DNA of 64,000 nt, taken from CAVTWS01 sp963732655 (GTDB taxonomy: Bacteria > Actinomycetota > Acidimicrobiia > Acidimicrobiales > SHLQ01). A model generated the notes under the pieces. It made no database searches, was not told the origin of the DNA, and worked only from the letters and a program-made list of their open reading frames with translations. A program made the position numbers and the translations under genes. Positions 9,404 to 17,804 of the stretch are shown one piece after another (the first letter of the stretch is position 1; every line of letters starts with the position of its first letter). The stretch spans positions 186,001-250,000 of the forward strand of contig CAVTAI010000013.1 of the NCBI GenBank assembly GCA_963732655.1. The letters run 5' to 3'.

Positions 9404-9582
9404 CGTCTGCGGGCGTCAAGCCCATCGCCGCGGCCGCCGGCACCGGCAAGCTCACCATCGACCTCGCCGACCGTCACGACCGGGTGCGGCAGTGGACCGA
9501 GGTCGTCGTACGGGGCGGCGGTGGCCGGGCGTCGATCGTGTTCCCGCACCGCACCGAGCTGGTGGGCCTCGTTCGCCGATGA
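9400..9582 (+). CDS. Small conserved ORF between capA and mutY, unknown function
   Basis: A 60-residue protein beginning with GTG at 9400, which overlaps the capA stop (TGA 9401-9403), and ending in a TGA that overlaps the mutY ATG at 9579. The double overlap makes translation very likely. The sequence has a beta-rich look (GKLTIDLADRHDRVRQWTEVV, then ASIVFPHRTELVGLV) with no recognised motif and no membrane segment. Confidence 0.55.
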   Translation: MTSAGVKPIAAAAGTGKLTIDLADRHDRVRQWTEVVVRGGGGRASIVFPHRTELVGLVRR

Positions 9583-10457
9583 CGACCGACAGCTCGACCC
9601 GTCACGTGCAGCACGCGCTCCTGGCGTGGGGTGAGCAGAGCTGGCGAGACCTGCCGTGGCGCCGGACCCGGGACCCATGGGCGATCCTCGTCTCGGAGGT
9701 GATGCTGCAGCAGACGCAGGTCGACCGGGTCGTCCCGCGCTACCACCGGTTCCTCGAACGGTTCCCGACTCCGACGTCGTGTGCGGCGGCGCCGGTGGCC
9801 GATGTCGTACGCGAGTGGAGCGGCCTGGGCTACAACCGTCGGGCGGTGTCGTTGCACTCGGCGGCCGTGGTGGTCGTCGAGCAGCACGCCGGGCTGCTTC
9901 CCGATGATCTGGCGAGCTTGTTGACCCTGCCGGGCGTCGGTCCCTACACGGCCCGGGCGGTGCTGGCGTTTGCGTTCGAGCGTGATGTGGCCGTCGTCGA
10001 CACGAACGTCGGCCGCATCTTGGCGCGTCGGGCCGGGCGGCGCCTCACGCCTCGCCAGGTGCAGGCGGCGGCCGATGCCCTCGTGCCTACGGGGCGAGGC
10101 TGGGCGTGGAATCAGACCATGCTCGACCTCGGTGCCACGGTCTGTGGCCCTCGGGATCCGGGGTGCGGCCGTTGCCCGGTCGCCGACGGGTGCGCGTGGC
10201 GCAGCGATCCCGAGCGGCCTGACCCCGCGACCGGCTCCGCGGCAGTGAGCGGCGGTCAGTCCCGTTTCGACGGATCGGACCGGCAGGGAGGTGCCGCCCT
10301 CGTGCGGGCGCTGACGTCGGGTCCGGTCCGGTCAGCGGTGCTCGCCGCCGCGATGGGCTGGCCCGACGACCCGGAGAGAGCACGTCGCGTGGCGGCCACC
10401 GTCGTCGCCCAAGGTCTCGCCGTCACCGACCCGACGGGCACCCACCACCTGCCGTAG
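9579..10457 (+). CDS. mutY: A/G-specific adenine DNA glycosylase MutY
   Basis: 292 residues. It removes adenine mispaired with 8-oxoguanine in base-excision repair. Glu40 in EVMLQQTQV is the catalytic acid, the helix-hairpin-helix is LPGVGPYTARAV at 117-128, and Asp141 in VVDTNVGR is the second catalytic residue. Four cysteines in the spacing C-x6-C-x2-C-x5-C (CGPRDPGCGRCPVADGC) bind the 4Fe-4S cluster. The C terminus is short and lacks the full NUDIX-like 8-oxoG recognition domain of the E. coli enzyme, as is common in actinobacteria. It is the last gene of the operon starting at 7374. Confidence 0.95.
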   Translation: MTTDSSTRHVQHALLAWGEQSWRDLPWRRTRDPWAILVSEVMLQQTQVDRVVPRYHRFLERFPTPTSCAAAPVADVVREWSGLGYNRRAVSLHSAAVVVVEQHAGLLPDDLASLLTLPGVGPYTARAVLAFAFERDVAVVDTNVGRILARRAGRRLTPRQVQAAADALVPTGRGWAWNQTMLDLGATVCGPRDPGCGRCPVADGCAWRSDPERPDPATGSAAVSGGQSRFDGSDRQGGAALVRALTSGPVRSAVLAAAMGWPDDPERARRVAATVVAQGLAVTDPTGTHHLP

Positions 10458-10587
10458 CGAGGTCGGCCTGCGCTCACCCCCGTCCGCCGGACGATCTACG
10501 GCAAGTTTTCGCCTGCCACAGGTGATTCCTCGCCAAGTTTGGGCGAGGGCGAGGGCGAGGGCGGGGGCGGCGGGCGGGCGGGACGGG
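10458..10587. other. Intergenic stretch with GGGCGA runs
   Basis: Spacer between the convergent mutY and UGSC genes. It holds a short tandem run of GGGCGA units (about 10540-10565) merging into a G-rich tract, and two copies of CAAGTTT near 10501 and 10534. I see no gene and no clear hairpin with a T-tract. Confidence 0.4.
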
Positions 10588-11112
10588 TCAGGCGGGTGGT
10601 CCGGTTAGGGCGGCGACGAGGGCGTCGAAGGCGTGGTCGGCGAGGGTGCGCATCTCGTCGTCGGTGCGGTCCTGGATGGGGTGGCCGACGAAGACGCGGG
10701 CGGTGTCGAATCCGAGCGCGGCCGCTTGGGTAGCGGCGGCGTCGGTGAACGGTTCAGAGGCGACGAAGACTCCTGGGAGGCCTCGGAGCTCGAGATCGGC
10801 GATGTCGTGCACACTGCACGTCGTGCAGGAGCCTCAGTCGGCGAGCGCTTCGATCACGGCGTCGCACGAGGTGGCGATCTCGTGGCGCAAGTCGGCGGGG
10901 GCCGGTTTGGTGAAGGTCGGTTTGGCGTACCGCACGACACGGGCATCGAGCGCCGTGAGCCGTTCCTCGATGCGGTCGAGGAACACGTTGCCGCGGGGTT
11001 TGGCGATGTCGAGCAGGCCGACGGTGAGGCCGGCGAGCGACTCGGGACGAGCCGCCCGGGAGCGGGTGATCGGAGTGGTCTCGTCGGTGGGATCGAGCAG
11101 GATGCGGGTCAC
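10588..11112 (-). CDS. UGSC family selenoprotein with in-frame UGA (selenocysteine 93)
   Basis: A 174-residue protein if the TGA at 10836-10834 is read as selenocysteine. The frame is the same on both sides of the TGA and spells ALAD-U-GSCTTCSVHDIADLE. The U-G-S-C motif for which this selenoprotein family is named is therefore complete, with further cysteines three and six residues after Sec. Upstream are TPITRS, ARPESLAGLTVGLLDIAKPRG and VRYAKPTFTKPAP; downstream, PGVFVASEPF and FVGHPIQDRTDDEM. The start is GTG at 11112 with GGAGG 8 bases before it, 23 bases after the stop of the thioredoxin-like gene upstream, so the two form an operon. Biochemical function is not established; a Sec-dependent redox role is likely. 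The genome would need selA, selB, selC and selD, none of which is in this window. Confidence 0.88.
10777..10836 (-). promoter_or_regulatory. Candidate SECIS region just after the Sec UGA
   Basis: Bacterial Sec insertion needs an RNA hairpin immediately 3' of the UGA. Here UGA is followed by a small perfect hairpin, UGCAC-GAC-GUGCA (10827-10815), with a G opening the loop. GAGGC, overlapping the UGA, can pair with GCCUC at 10781-10777 to close an outer stem. The fold was read by eye and not computed. Confidence 0.4.
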
Positions 11113-11135
11113 GGGCAGACCTCCAGGTCGGCTGG

Positions 11136-12581
11136 TCAAGGGGTGATGACGGTGGTGACGGGTGTGCTCCCCAGCGCACCCCGGGCCCAGCCGCCGAACA
11201 CGGCGGAGAAGAGGCCGGCCGGGCCACCGGCGTGGACGATCAGGAGGCCGCCATCGGGGGCGAACTTGGGGATGCGCTGACCGGCGAGCGACGGGTGGAG
11301 ACCTTCGTCGACGCCGCCGGCTCCGGCGAGGACCGTGTCGGCGTCGACCAGGAGGTGGTCGGACAGCTCGTCGCGAAAGCGCTGTTTCGACCACCCGGCG
11401 TCGGCGAAGCGGGCCATGTGCTCAGGCGAGAGGACCAGGAGCGCGTCCATGCCCATGACCATGCGGGGTGAGACGGTGGCCTTCAACGACTCGGCGAGTG
11501 CGGCGACCAGCGATTCCGGGCGTCGGGACCGCTGATCGACGAGGGTGCGGGGCCCTTCACCGGTGAAGACGGTGACGGTGGAGGCCTCGGCGGGGAAGCC
11601 TCGTTCGACCGCGAGCGATTCCCACGGCGATCCCTCCTCGTCCTCGGCGAAACACAACCCGATCTTGCCCGGGTTGCCGAGCGTCGCTCGGTCGATGCCG
11701 CCGGGACGGCCGCCGCCGATGTTGCGCACGACGAGCTGCAGGGCCCGCCCGATCGTGGCGTTGGCGCGGTTGCCCGGGCCGAGGACGTTGATGCCCGAGT
11801 TCATTTCCAACCGGCGCCGGATCGGACCATTGATGACGAGCACGGGGCCCACGCCCATCGTCGTGGCCAAGACGCCGTGCATGTTGTACTCGTCGGTGCA
11901 GACCGCTTCGAGGGCGGCCAGCACGACGGGCAGGTACTCCGGCCGGCAGCCGGCCATGACGGCGTTGACCGCCACCTTCTCGACGGTGCACTCGATCAGG
12001 TTCGGCGGCACGACGGCGACGATGTCGTCCGGGTTGCGGGTCGTACCAGCGAGCATGCGGAGCACCCGCTCCTCCGTCGGCGGCACGAGCGGCAAACCGT
12101 CGGACCACCCGCGTTCGAACATGGCCTCCATCTCGTCCTCGAGCTCGGCCAGCTCGACCCGGCGGCTCCGCAGGCTACGACTCCCGAAGCGCACGGCCAG
12201 CTCGTCGGCCACCTTCGGGTCGACGGACAGGGAGCCGCACCCCGGTCGGTACGCGGGAAGGTCAGCGCCCAGATCGTCGACGCCGGTGAACTGCTGCCAC
12301 TCGTCTCGATCCCAGCCGACGATCCGCGCCGCCTCCGCTCCGTCGACGACCCGGAGGAGGGTGGGCACGGTCTCGATGCTGTGGTGCCACGACACGCAGA
12401 GCTCGTCGTCGAAGATGACCCATGGCGCGTCGGCCGGGAAGGTGGGGTCGTCCTGGCTGAAGACGGTGACATCCCCGGGCCCGGCCGCAAGGGCAACCAA
12501 CGCCGTCGCGACGAGCTCACACGTCGGGCAGTCGCGTTTGACCACGGCGACGAGTCCGTCCGGCAGGGAGGGGAGCGACAT
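11136..12581 (-). CDS. Thioredoxin-like domain protein, operon partner of the UGSC selenoprotein
   Basis: 481 residues. The N-terminal 90 or so residues look like a thioredoxin/glutaredoxin fold: VAVVKRDCPTCELV carries a CxxC at about residues 18-21, and a VPTLLRVVDG cis-proline loop follows. From about 145 on is a large globular domain of unknown function (WSDGLPLVPPTEERV, ECTVEKVAVNAVMAGC, MGVGPVLVINGPIR, GPGNRANATIGRALQLV, GNPGKIGLCFAEDEEGSPW). Cysteines at VMAGCRPEY and GLCFAE could serve redox chemistry with the adjacent selenoprotein. It precedes the UGSC gene by 23 bases on the same strand. Confidence 0.75.
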   Translation of the reverse strand: MSLPSLPDGLVAVVKRDCPTCELVATALVALAAGPGDVTVFSQDDPTFPADAPWVIFDDELCVSWHHSIETVPTLLRVVDGAEAARIVGWDRDEWQQFTGVDDLGADLPAYRPGCGSLSVDPKVADELAVRFGSRSLRSRRVELAELEDEMEAMFERGWSDGLPLVPPTEERVLRMLAGTTRNPDDIVAVVPPNLIECTVEKVAVNAVMAGCRPEYLPVVLAALEAVCTDEYNMHGVLATTMGVGPVLVINGPIRRRLEMNSGINVLGPGNRANATIGRALQLVVRNIGGGRPGGIDRATLGNPGKIGLCFAEDEEGSPWESLAVERGFPAEASTVTVFTGEGPRTLVDQRSRRPESLVAALAESLKATVSPRMVMGMDALLVLSPEHMARFADAGWSKQRFRDELSDHLLVDADTVLAGAGGVDEGLHPSLAGQRIPKFAPDGGLLIVHAGGPAGLFSAVFGGWARGALGSTPVTTVITP

Positions 12582-12691
12582 CGCCGATCAGCATCCCACG
12601 TGTGTCACACCGGGAGAAATGGGTCACACCCCCTGTTCGCGGGCTGTTCACCACCCGTAGTGTTCGCACGACACCTGATGGGGGATCGAGC

Positions 12692-13529
12692 GTGCGCGTG
12701 TCCTTCTTCGGAGTTCGTGGATCGACTCCGTGTGCATCACCCAGCCTGCAGAGATATGGCGGCAACACGTCGTGTGTTGTGGTCGAGGCCACCGACGTCG
12801 ACCCGATTCTGTTGGATCTGGGAACGGGGCTCCAGTACTTCGGCAACGATCACGGCGGTTGCCAGCCGATCCGCGGGCACACGTTCGTCACCCACCTCCA
12901 CTGGGACCACATCCAAGGGCTGCCGTTCTTCGACCCGCTCCACCATCCGGATTCTCTGGTCGACATCTACGGTCCCACCCACGACGGCGTCAGCTTCGCG
13001 GATTCGTTCAGCCGCTTCATGAACCCACCGCTTTTCCCGATCCACTACAGCCAACTGATCGGAGATGTGCGGTTCTTCGACTTCGATCACGGCGTCGTCG
13101 ACCTCGGGCGCGCCACGGTCACGGCGGCCCCCGTCCCCCATGTCGGCGCCACGAACGGTTATCGCGTCGACTCGGCCGGCAAGGCGGTGGTGTACATCAG
13201 CGACCACCAGCAGCCTGCCGATCCTTCCGTCGTGGATGATGCCGTCTTGGCCCTGGCCGCCGGCGCCGACATTTTGATCCACGACGCCCAGTACACGCCC
13301 GAGCAGTTCCGGAGCCGCCACGACTGGGGTCACTGCACTGTGCGGTACGCCTACGAGGTCGCCCGACAGGCCGGTGTGAAGACGTTGGTGCTGTTCCACC
13401 ACGATCCCTCCCACGACGACGACGCGCTCGATTCCCAGCTCGACGAAGCCCGCGCCTGGCCCTGCGGCACGTCGGACATCGCCGTCGTCAGCAGCGTTCG
13501 AGGGCCTGCGGATGACGATCGGCGACTGA
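12692..13529 (+). CDS. MBL-fold metallo-hydrolase, one frameshift near the C terminus
   Basis: About 279 residues. SFFGVRGSTPCASP opens the domain, as in the GVRGSTP group of metallo-beta-lactamase-fold hydrolases. The metal motif is THLHWDHIQG, with further ligands in PHVGATNG, YISDHQQP and LIHDAQYT; LVLFHHDPSHDDDAL closes the site. The written frame runs on to 13687 and overlaps the next gene. If one base near 13490-13500 is extra, the protein ends FEGLRMTIGD at the TGA 13527-13529, which is the usual C-terminal strand of this group. GTG at 12692 is preceded by GGGGGA. Confidence 0.78.
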
Positions 13530-13614
13530 CGCCCGGCCTCCTCCCGACCGGCCTCCTCCCAACGGGCTGGTCCCCCGGTACGGTTTCGGGCAGCCGAACG
13601 AAGGAGCGGGCGAC

Positions 13615-14133
13615 GTGCCCATCTACGCCCTCGGGGACCGTGTTCCCCAGATCGATCCGACCGCCTACGTGCATCCTGACGCCGTGATCATCGGCAGCGT
13701 CATCCTCGGGCCCGATGTCACGGTGTGGCCCGCGGCGGTCATCCGCGCCGACGACAATCGCATCGTGATCGGGGCGCGTTCGAACGTGCAGGACGGCGCC
13801 GTTCTGCACTGCACCGCGCAGCTCGAAACGATCGTCGGCGAGGACGTGGTGCTCGGTCACCAGTGCCACCTCGAAGGGTGCACGATCAAGGACCGAGCGT
13901 TGGTGGGTGTGGGCTCGGCCGTCTTGCACGAAGCCGTGGTCGGCGAAGGGGCGATCGTCGGTGCGGGAGCTGTCGTGACGAACAAGTTGGTCGTGCCGCC
14001 TCGAGCCATGGCGCTCGGCGTGCCGGCCAAGATCCGCGAGGACACCGTCGGCGAGAACGCGAACGACTGGATGGCCCGGATCTACGTCGAGCGAGGCCGC
14101 CAGTATCGCGAGCAGCTGCGGCGCATCGACTGA
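13615..14133 (+). CDS. Gamma-carbonic anhydrase family (left-handed beta-helix) protein
   Basis: 172 residues built of hexapeptide repeats (VIIGSVILGPDVTVWPAAVIRAD and so on) forming the trimeric left-handed beta helix of gamma carbonic anhydrases and their PaaY/CaiE relatives. GTG at 13615 has GAAGGAG upstream. The first metal histidine is present in GAVLHCTAQ, and the second in LGHQC. The third would be His seven places into GHxxxxHGC, but here the segment reads GHQCHLEGC, so Glu stands at that place and His two residues earlier. Metal binding may therefore be altered or lost. It stands alone after the MBL gene. Confidence 0.83.
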   Translation: MPIYALGDRVPQIDPTAYVHPDAVIIGSVILGPDVTVWPAAVIRADDNRIVIGARSNVQDGAVLHCTAQLETIVGEDVVLGHQCHLEGCTIKDRALVGVGSAVLHEAVVGEGAIVGAGAVVTNKLVVPPRAMALGVPAKIREDTVGENANDWMARIYVERGRQYREQLRRID

Positions 14134-14156
14134 CTCGCGGGATGTCGTGGCGACGT

Positions 14157-14762
14157 TCAGCTGTAGCGCTGGTTGACAGGCCAGGATTCGGGGGGCAGGT
14201 CCTTCGTGCGGCGCTCGTCGACGGTGCGTCGCTGTCGTGTGACGCATCCCCACACTTGGCGCCGACGCCGCTCCTCCCCGGCCCGTCGATCGAGCTGGGA
14301 TCGATCGGGGGAGTCGAGGTAGCGGTGGAGGCGGTCGAGAAGCGGTGTGAGCTCGGCGAACCTGAACCGGTACACGCCGCCGAACAATCCGTGGCGGCGG
14401 GCGACCTGGCGAGCCTCACGGTCGTGGGTGACCAGCACGATCGGGAAGGCCGGGTCGGAGCGGTGGAGCTCGAGCGCGATGTCGTACCCGGAGATACCGG
14501 TCGTCTCGGAGGCGAGGACGATGGCGCTGGCGTTGGTCGAGCGGACGAGCTCGAGTGCCTGCACGCCGACCGTGCAGGCGGCGATGACGTACAAGCCGGC
14601 GGCCTGGTCGACCGCGTCGCAGATGGTCAGCATCGCTGACCGATCGGGCTCGCAGACGATCACACCGAACGAGGGGACCGGCGCCGTGACGGCGACGCCG
14701 GTCGATGACAACGCCGTCGAGCGGGCCGTGAGCCGCTCACCGGGAGATGTCGTCGTGTCCAT
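14157..14762 (-). CDS. Response-regulator-like receiver domain protein without the phospho-acceptor Asp
   Basis: 201 residues. After a disordered N terminus, a receiver-like fold runs from GVIVCEPDRSAMLTI through ASAIVLASETTGISGYDIALEL to FPIVLVTHDREARQVA. The position that carries the phosphorylated Asp in true receivers (xLLDxxMPxxxG) reads VLASETTGISG, so Asp is absent. The acidic pair is reduced to CEPD, and THDREA stands where the conserved Thr/Ser would be. A basic C-terminal tail (about 155-201) follows. Pseudo-receiver with unknown output; it faces sufB across a divergent promoter region. Confidence 0.58.
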   Translation of the reverse strand: MDTTTSPGERLTARSTALSSTGVAVTAPVPSFGVIVCEPDRSAMLTICDAVDQAAGLYVIAACTVGVQALELVRSTNASAIVLASETTGISGYDIALELHRSDPAFPIVLVTHDREARQVARRHGLFGGVYRFRFAELTPLLDRLHRYLDSPDRSQLDRRAGEERRRRQVWGCVTRQRRTVDERRTKDLPPESWPVNQRYS

Positions 14763-14894
14763 GTCACGAGCGTGGTCCGGTAGCTGACCCTCCCGCAATG
14801 GGCCGATCGGAGTGTTCGCGCCTTCCGGCCGCCCCGGCCGCCCGCTCCGACCGGCGGTTTCCCTGGCGCCGGCGGGACCGGCGGTGGGGTTTGT

Positions 14895-14900
14895 TACTAT
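14895..14900 (+). promoter_or_regulatory. -10 box TACTAT upstream of sufB
   Basis: TACTAT lies 49 bases before the sufB ATG within GTTACTATGG. No matching -35 hexamer is seen at 16-18 bases. The leader contains AGGAG 10 bases before the start. Confidence 0.4.
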
Positions 14901-14949
14901 GGCCGTAGGAGAAATCCACCCCTCGACCAGTCTCCCCAGGAGCCATGCG

Positions 14950-16353
14950 ATGAGCGCCACCGACATCGGGATCGACCTCGGCAAGTACAAGCTCGGCTGG
15001 CACGACGAGCAGGAGTACGTCTACACGCCCAAGCGCGGCCTGAGCGAAGACGTCGTCCGCGAGATCTCGGGGATGAAGGGCGAGCCGGACTGGATGCGCG
15101 ACTTCCGGCTGAAGTCGTACGACCGTTTCACGAAGCGGCCCATGCCCACGTGGGGCGGCGACATGTCGGAGATCTACTTCGACGACATCTTCTATTACAT
15201 CAAGCCCAGCGAAGGCATGGTCTCGGACTGGGACGACGTCCCCGATGCCATCAAGGACACCTACGAGAAGCTCGGCATCCCTCAGGCCGAGCGCAAGTAC
15301 CTCGCCGGAGTCACCGCGCAGTACGAGAGCGAGGTTGTGTACCACCGCAACCGGGAGGACCTCGAGGCCCAGGGCGTCATCTTCTCCGACATGGACACCG
15401 CCCTGCGCGAGTACCCCGACATGGTGAAGAAGTACTTCGGGACGGTGATCCCGCCGAACGACAACAAGTTCTCGTCGCTCAATTCGGCCGTGTGGTCGGG
15501 CGGCTCGTTCATCTACGTCCCGCCTGGTGTGCAGGTCGAGATGCCGTTGCAGGCCTACTTCCGGATCAACGCCGAGAACATGGGCCAGTTCGAACGCACG
15601 CTGATCATCGCCGACGAGGGCTCCCAGGTGCACTACATCGAGGGCTGTTCCGCGCCGGTGTACACGTCGGACTCGCTCCACTCGGCGGTGGTCGAGATCA
15701 TCGTCGGCGAGTCGGCCCGGGTCACCTACACGACGATCCAGAACTGGTCGAACAACGTCTTCAACCTGGTCACCAAGCGGGCCAAGGTGTTCGCCGAGGG
15801 CCACATGGAGTGGATCGACGGCAACATCGGTTCCCGTCTCACCATGAAGTATCCGGGCGTGGTCATGGTCGGCCCGAAGGCCTCCGGCGAGGTGCTGTCG
15901 GTGGCGTACGCCGGTCAGGGCCAGCATCAGGATGCTGGCGCCAAGATGGTGCACGCGGCCCCCGAGACGACCTCGAAGATCGTGTCGAAGTCGATCTCCA
16001 AGGACGGCGGTCGCACGAGCTACCGCGGTCTCGTGCGGGTGGAGGAAGGCGCCTACGGGTGCAAGAGCCACGTGCAATGCGACGCGCTGATCCTCGACGA
16101 CGACTCCGTCTCCGATACCTACCCGTACATGGAGATCGGCGCCAAGGACGCAGTCATCGGCCACGAGGCCACGGTGTCGAAGGTGGCCGACGAGCAGCTC
16201 TTCTACCTGATGAGCCGTGGGCTCACCCAGGAGCAGGCCACCGGCATGATCGTCAACGGCTTCATCGAGCCCATCACCCGCACCCTGCCCATGGAGTACG
16301 CCGTGGAGTGGAGCCGCCTGATCGAGCTGCAGATGGAAGGCTCGGTCGGCTGA
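14950..16353 (+). CDS. sufB: Fe-S cluster assembly scaffold SufB
   Basis: 467 residues, full length for SufB. It is the scaffold subunit of the SUF system that, with SufC and SufD, builds Fe-S clusters. Clear landmarks are WMRDFRLKSYDRF, SSLNSAVWSGGSFIYVPPGV, EGCSAPVYTSDSLHSAVVE, ARVTYTTIQNWSNNV, RTSYRGLVRV and the C-terminal GHEATVSKV with GFIEPI. AGGAG precedes the ATG at 14950. No other suf gene is adjacent: the next gene downstream is on the opposite strand and is unrelated. Confidence 0.97.
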   Translation: MSATDIGIDLGKYKLGWHDEQEYVYTPKRGLSEDVVREISGMKGEPDWMRDFRLKSYDRFTKRPMPTWGGDMSEIYFDDIFYYIKPSEGMVSDWDDVPDAIKDTYEKLGIPQAERKYLAGVTAQYESEVVYHRNREDLEAQGVIFSDMDTALREYPDMVKKYFGTVIPPNDNKFSSLNSAVWSGGSFIYVPPGVQVEMPLQAYFRINAENMGQFERTLIIADEGSQVHYIEGCSAPVYTSDSLHSAVVEIIVGESARVTYTTIQNWSNNVFNLVTKRAKVFAEGHMEWIDGNIGSRLTMKYPGVVMVGPKASGEVLSVAYAGQGQHQDAGAKMVHAAPETTSKIVSKSISKDGGRTSYRGLVRVEEGAYGCKSHVQCDALILDDDSVSDTYPYMEIGAKDAVIGHEATVSKVADEQLFYLMSRGLTQEQATGMIVNGFIEPITRTLPMEYAVEWSRLIELQMEGSVG

Positions 16354-16368
16354 CCCGACGGCGAGTCC

Positions 16369-16388
16369 GACGTTTCCGCAGAAACGTC
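16369..16388. terminator. Hairpin terminator between sufB and the PKD/PASTA gene
   Basis: GACGTTTC-CGCA-GAAACGTC is a perfect 8-base stem with a 4-base loop, 15 bases after the sufB stop and between two convergent genes. There is no strong T-tract, so it would work as a stem-only or bidirectional terminator. Confidence 0.55.
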
Positions 16389-16424
16389 ACCTGTGGACAA
16401 CGTTGCTCTGTGGACGACTTGCGA

Positions 16425-17157
16425 CTATCGACCGACGACGAGGGTTACCTCGAAGCTGGCCATCATCGTGCCCGGCGGCGGGCTCTGCTCGAGCACCCGA
16501 CCAATGTCGGCGGAGCCGTCGGGTAGCTCGGCGAAGGTGACGATTCCCGTCAGCCCCGCCTGATGAATACGCGTGAGTGCAGAATCGGCCAGCAACCCGA
16601 CCACTGCGGGAACGGTGCCTTGGCCTTCGGCTGCTGCGGCATCGACCACTACTGTCAGGACGCTTTCGCTCATGCCTCGGGGTCCGGTTGCTCGCAGAGA
16701 CACGGGGAAGCTGCCAGGCGACTCGTAGGTGTGTTCGACCCGAGCTCCCTGAGCGCTGGTGCCGTCGCCGAAATCCCAGTGCAACGATGTCAGCGCGTTG
16801 GCTGACGAACTGAGGAACGTGACCGGAACGCCAACCTGCGGCGTGTTCGGCGAGAAGTCGAAGCTGCTGTCGGGCACGTCCTCAGGCGTCGTCGTGCTCT
16901 CAGACGTCGTGGCCGGGTCGACGACGGGGCCGGTGCCGTCAGTCGTTCCGTCGCCGTCTCGGGCGACGGCGACGGTGCTGGTCTCGTCTCGTTCGAGTGC
17001 CGACATCGTGACCGGCACGAGGCCGACGAGCGCGACAGCCCCGAGGCCGCTCAGCCCGAGTCGGCGTCGACGTCGGAGCGCCCGGCCACAGCGTGAGTGC
17101 GACCGTCAACAGTTCGTCGACGGTGCGGGCGGGTCGGCTAGCGGGATTCGGTGCCAT
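16425..17157 (-). CDS. Single-pass membrane protein with PKD and PASTA domains, one frameshift
   Basis: Encoded just after an ECF sigma factor: the ATG at 17157 overlaps its stop (17138). The start reads MAPNPASRPARTVDELLTVA; near 17085 the frame shifts as if one G or C were extra. It then continues RALRRRRRLGLSGLGAVALVGLV, a transmembrane segment after an arginine cluster. Outside the membrane come a Thr/Ser linker, a PKD fold (TSLHWDFGDGTSAQGARVEHTY) and a PASTA domain (VPAVVGLLADSALTRIHQAGL, ending PPPGTMMASFEVTLVV). The order cytoplasmic stub, membrane segment, ligand-binding exterior suits a sensor that controls the sigma factor. Confidence 0.65.
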
Positions 17158-17644
17158 TGACGATCTCCTCGTCGCTCATCTCGATACGGAGCCGGGCCAG
17201 AGCCCGGTGCAGGTGGGTCTTGACGCTCCCGGCGGAGATGCCGAGGGCGGAGGCCACCTTGGCCTCGGGCCAGTCGGCCAGGTACCTCAGCACAGTCACG
17301 TCGCGCTGGCGCGCGGGAAGCTGGCGTAGGGCTTCGGCCAGCGCGAGTCGGGTGGCGGCGGCATCGCTCGGATCCACGTCGACCGGTTCGACCGAGACCG
17401 GCCGGCGCCGGACGTGGTCGATGGCCAGGTTGGTGGTGACCCGCAGCACCCACGCATCGGGCGCGGGGTGCTTGCGCACGCGGCGCCAATGGGCGTACGC
17501 CCGGGCGAAAGCCTCGGCCGCAATGTCCTCGGCCGTTGTCGAGTCGGCCACGATGCGACGGGCCACAGCGAGCGCTCGGGGCAGCGTGGCTCGGAAGAAC
17601 CGCTCGAAATCGTCGCCGCCGTCGGGAGCCATCACCAGGTACAC
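17138..17644 (-). CDS. RNA polymerase ECF-type sigma factor (SigE-like group)
   Basis: 168 residues from GTG at 17644; ATG at 17632 is an equally good start. Region 2 is seen in FERFFRATLPRALAVARRI and AEDIAAEAFARAYAHW with AWVLRVTTNLAIDHVRR; region 4 in LRQLPARQRDVTVLRYLADWPEAKVA and GISAGSVKTHLHRALARLR. It overlaps the start of the PKD/PASTA membrane gene by 20 bases, giving a sigma/sensor pair laid out like the one at 4299-6771 but with different exterior domains. Confidence 0.9.
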   Translation of the reverse strand: MYLVMAPDGGDDFERFFRATLPRALAVARRIVADSTTAEDIAAEAFARAYAHWRRVRKHPAPDAWVLRVTTNLAIDHVRRRPVSVEPVDVDPSDAAATRLALAEALRQLPARQRDVTVLRYLADWPEAKVASALGISAGSVKTHLHRALARLRIEMSDEEIVNGTESR

Positions 17645-17804
17645 GTTCGCGCCAGGCGATCGGTTGACACGGTCAGCCCAATCGAGCCGGTCGGGTCCGG
17701 CAGGCGGACAAGGGTGACCTTTGCCTCTGCCGACAGGCCCTGGACTGGGGTTCGATCAGGTGGCGCGCTCGACGAGAACCTCTGAGGCGCTCAGGAGGGG
17801 AATC

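Noticed and set aside
10540..10575. GGGCGA repeats as a CRISPR or minisatellite
   Set aside because: Units of six bases with no spacers; too short and simple to be either.
10834..10836. TGA as an ordinary stop or a sequencing error that splits a gene in two
   Set aside because: The frame is identical on both sides, the motif around it is the family's own U-G-S-C, and the downstream part has no start signal of its own. Sec decoding explains all of this.
12604..12630. Two GTCACACC copies as a regulator site
   Set aside because: Only two short direct copies in a divergent spacer; not enough to call an operator.
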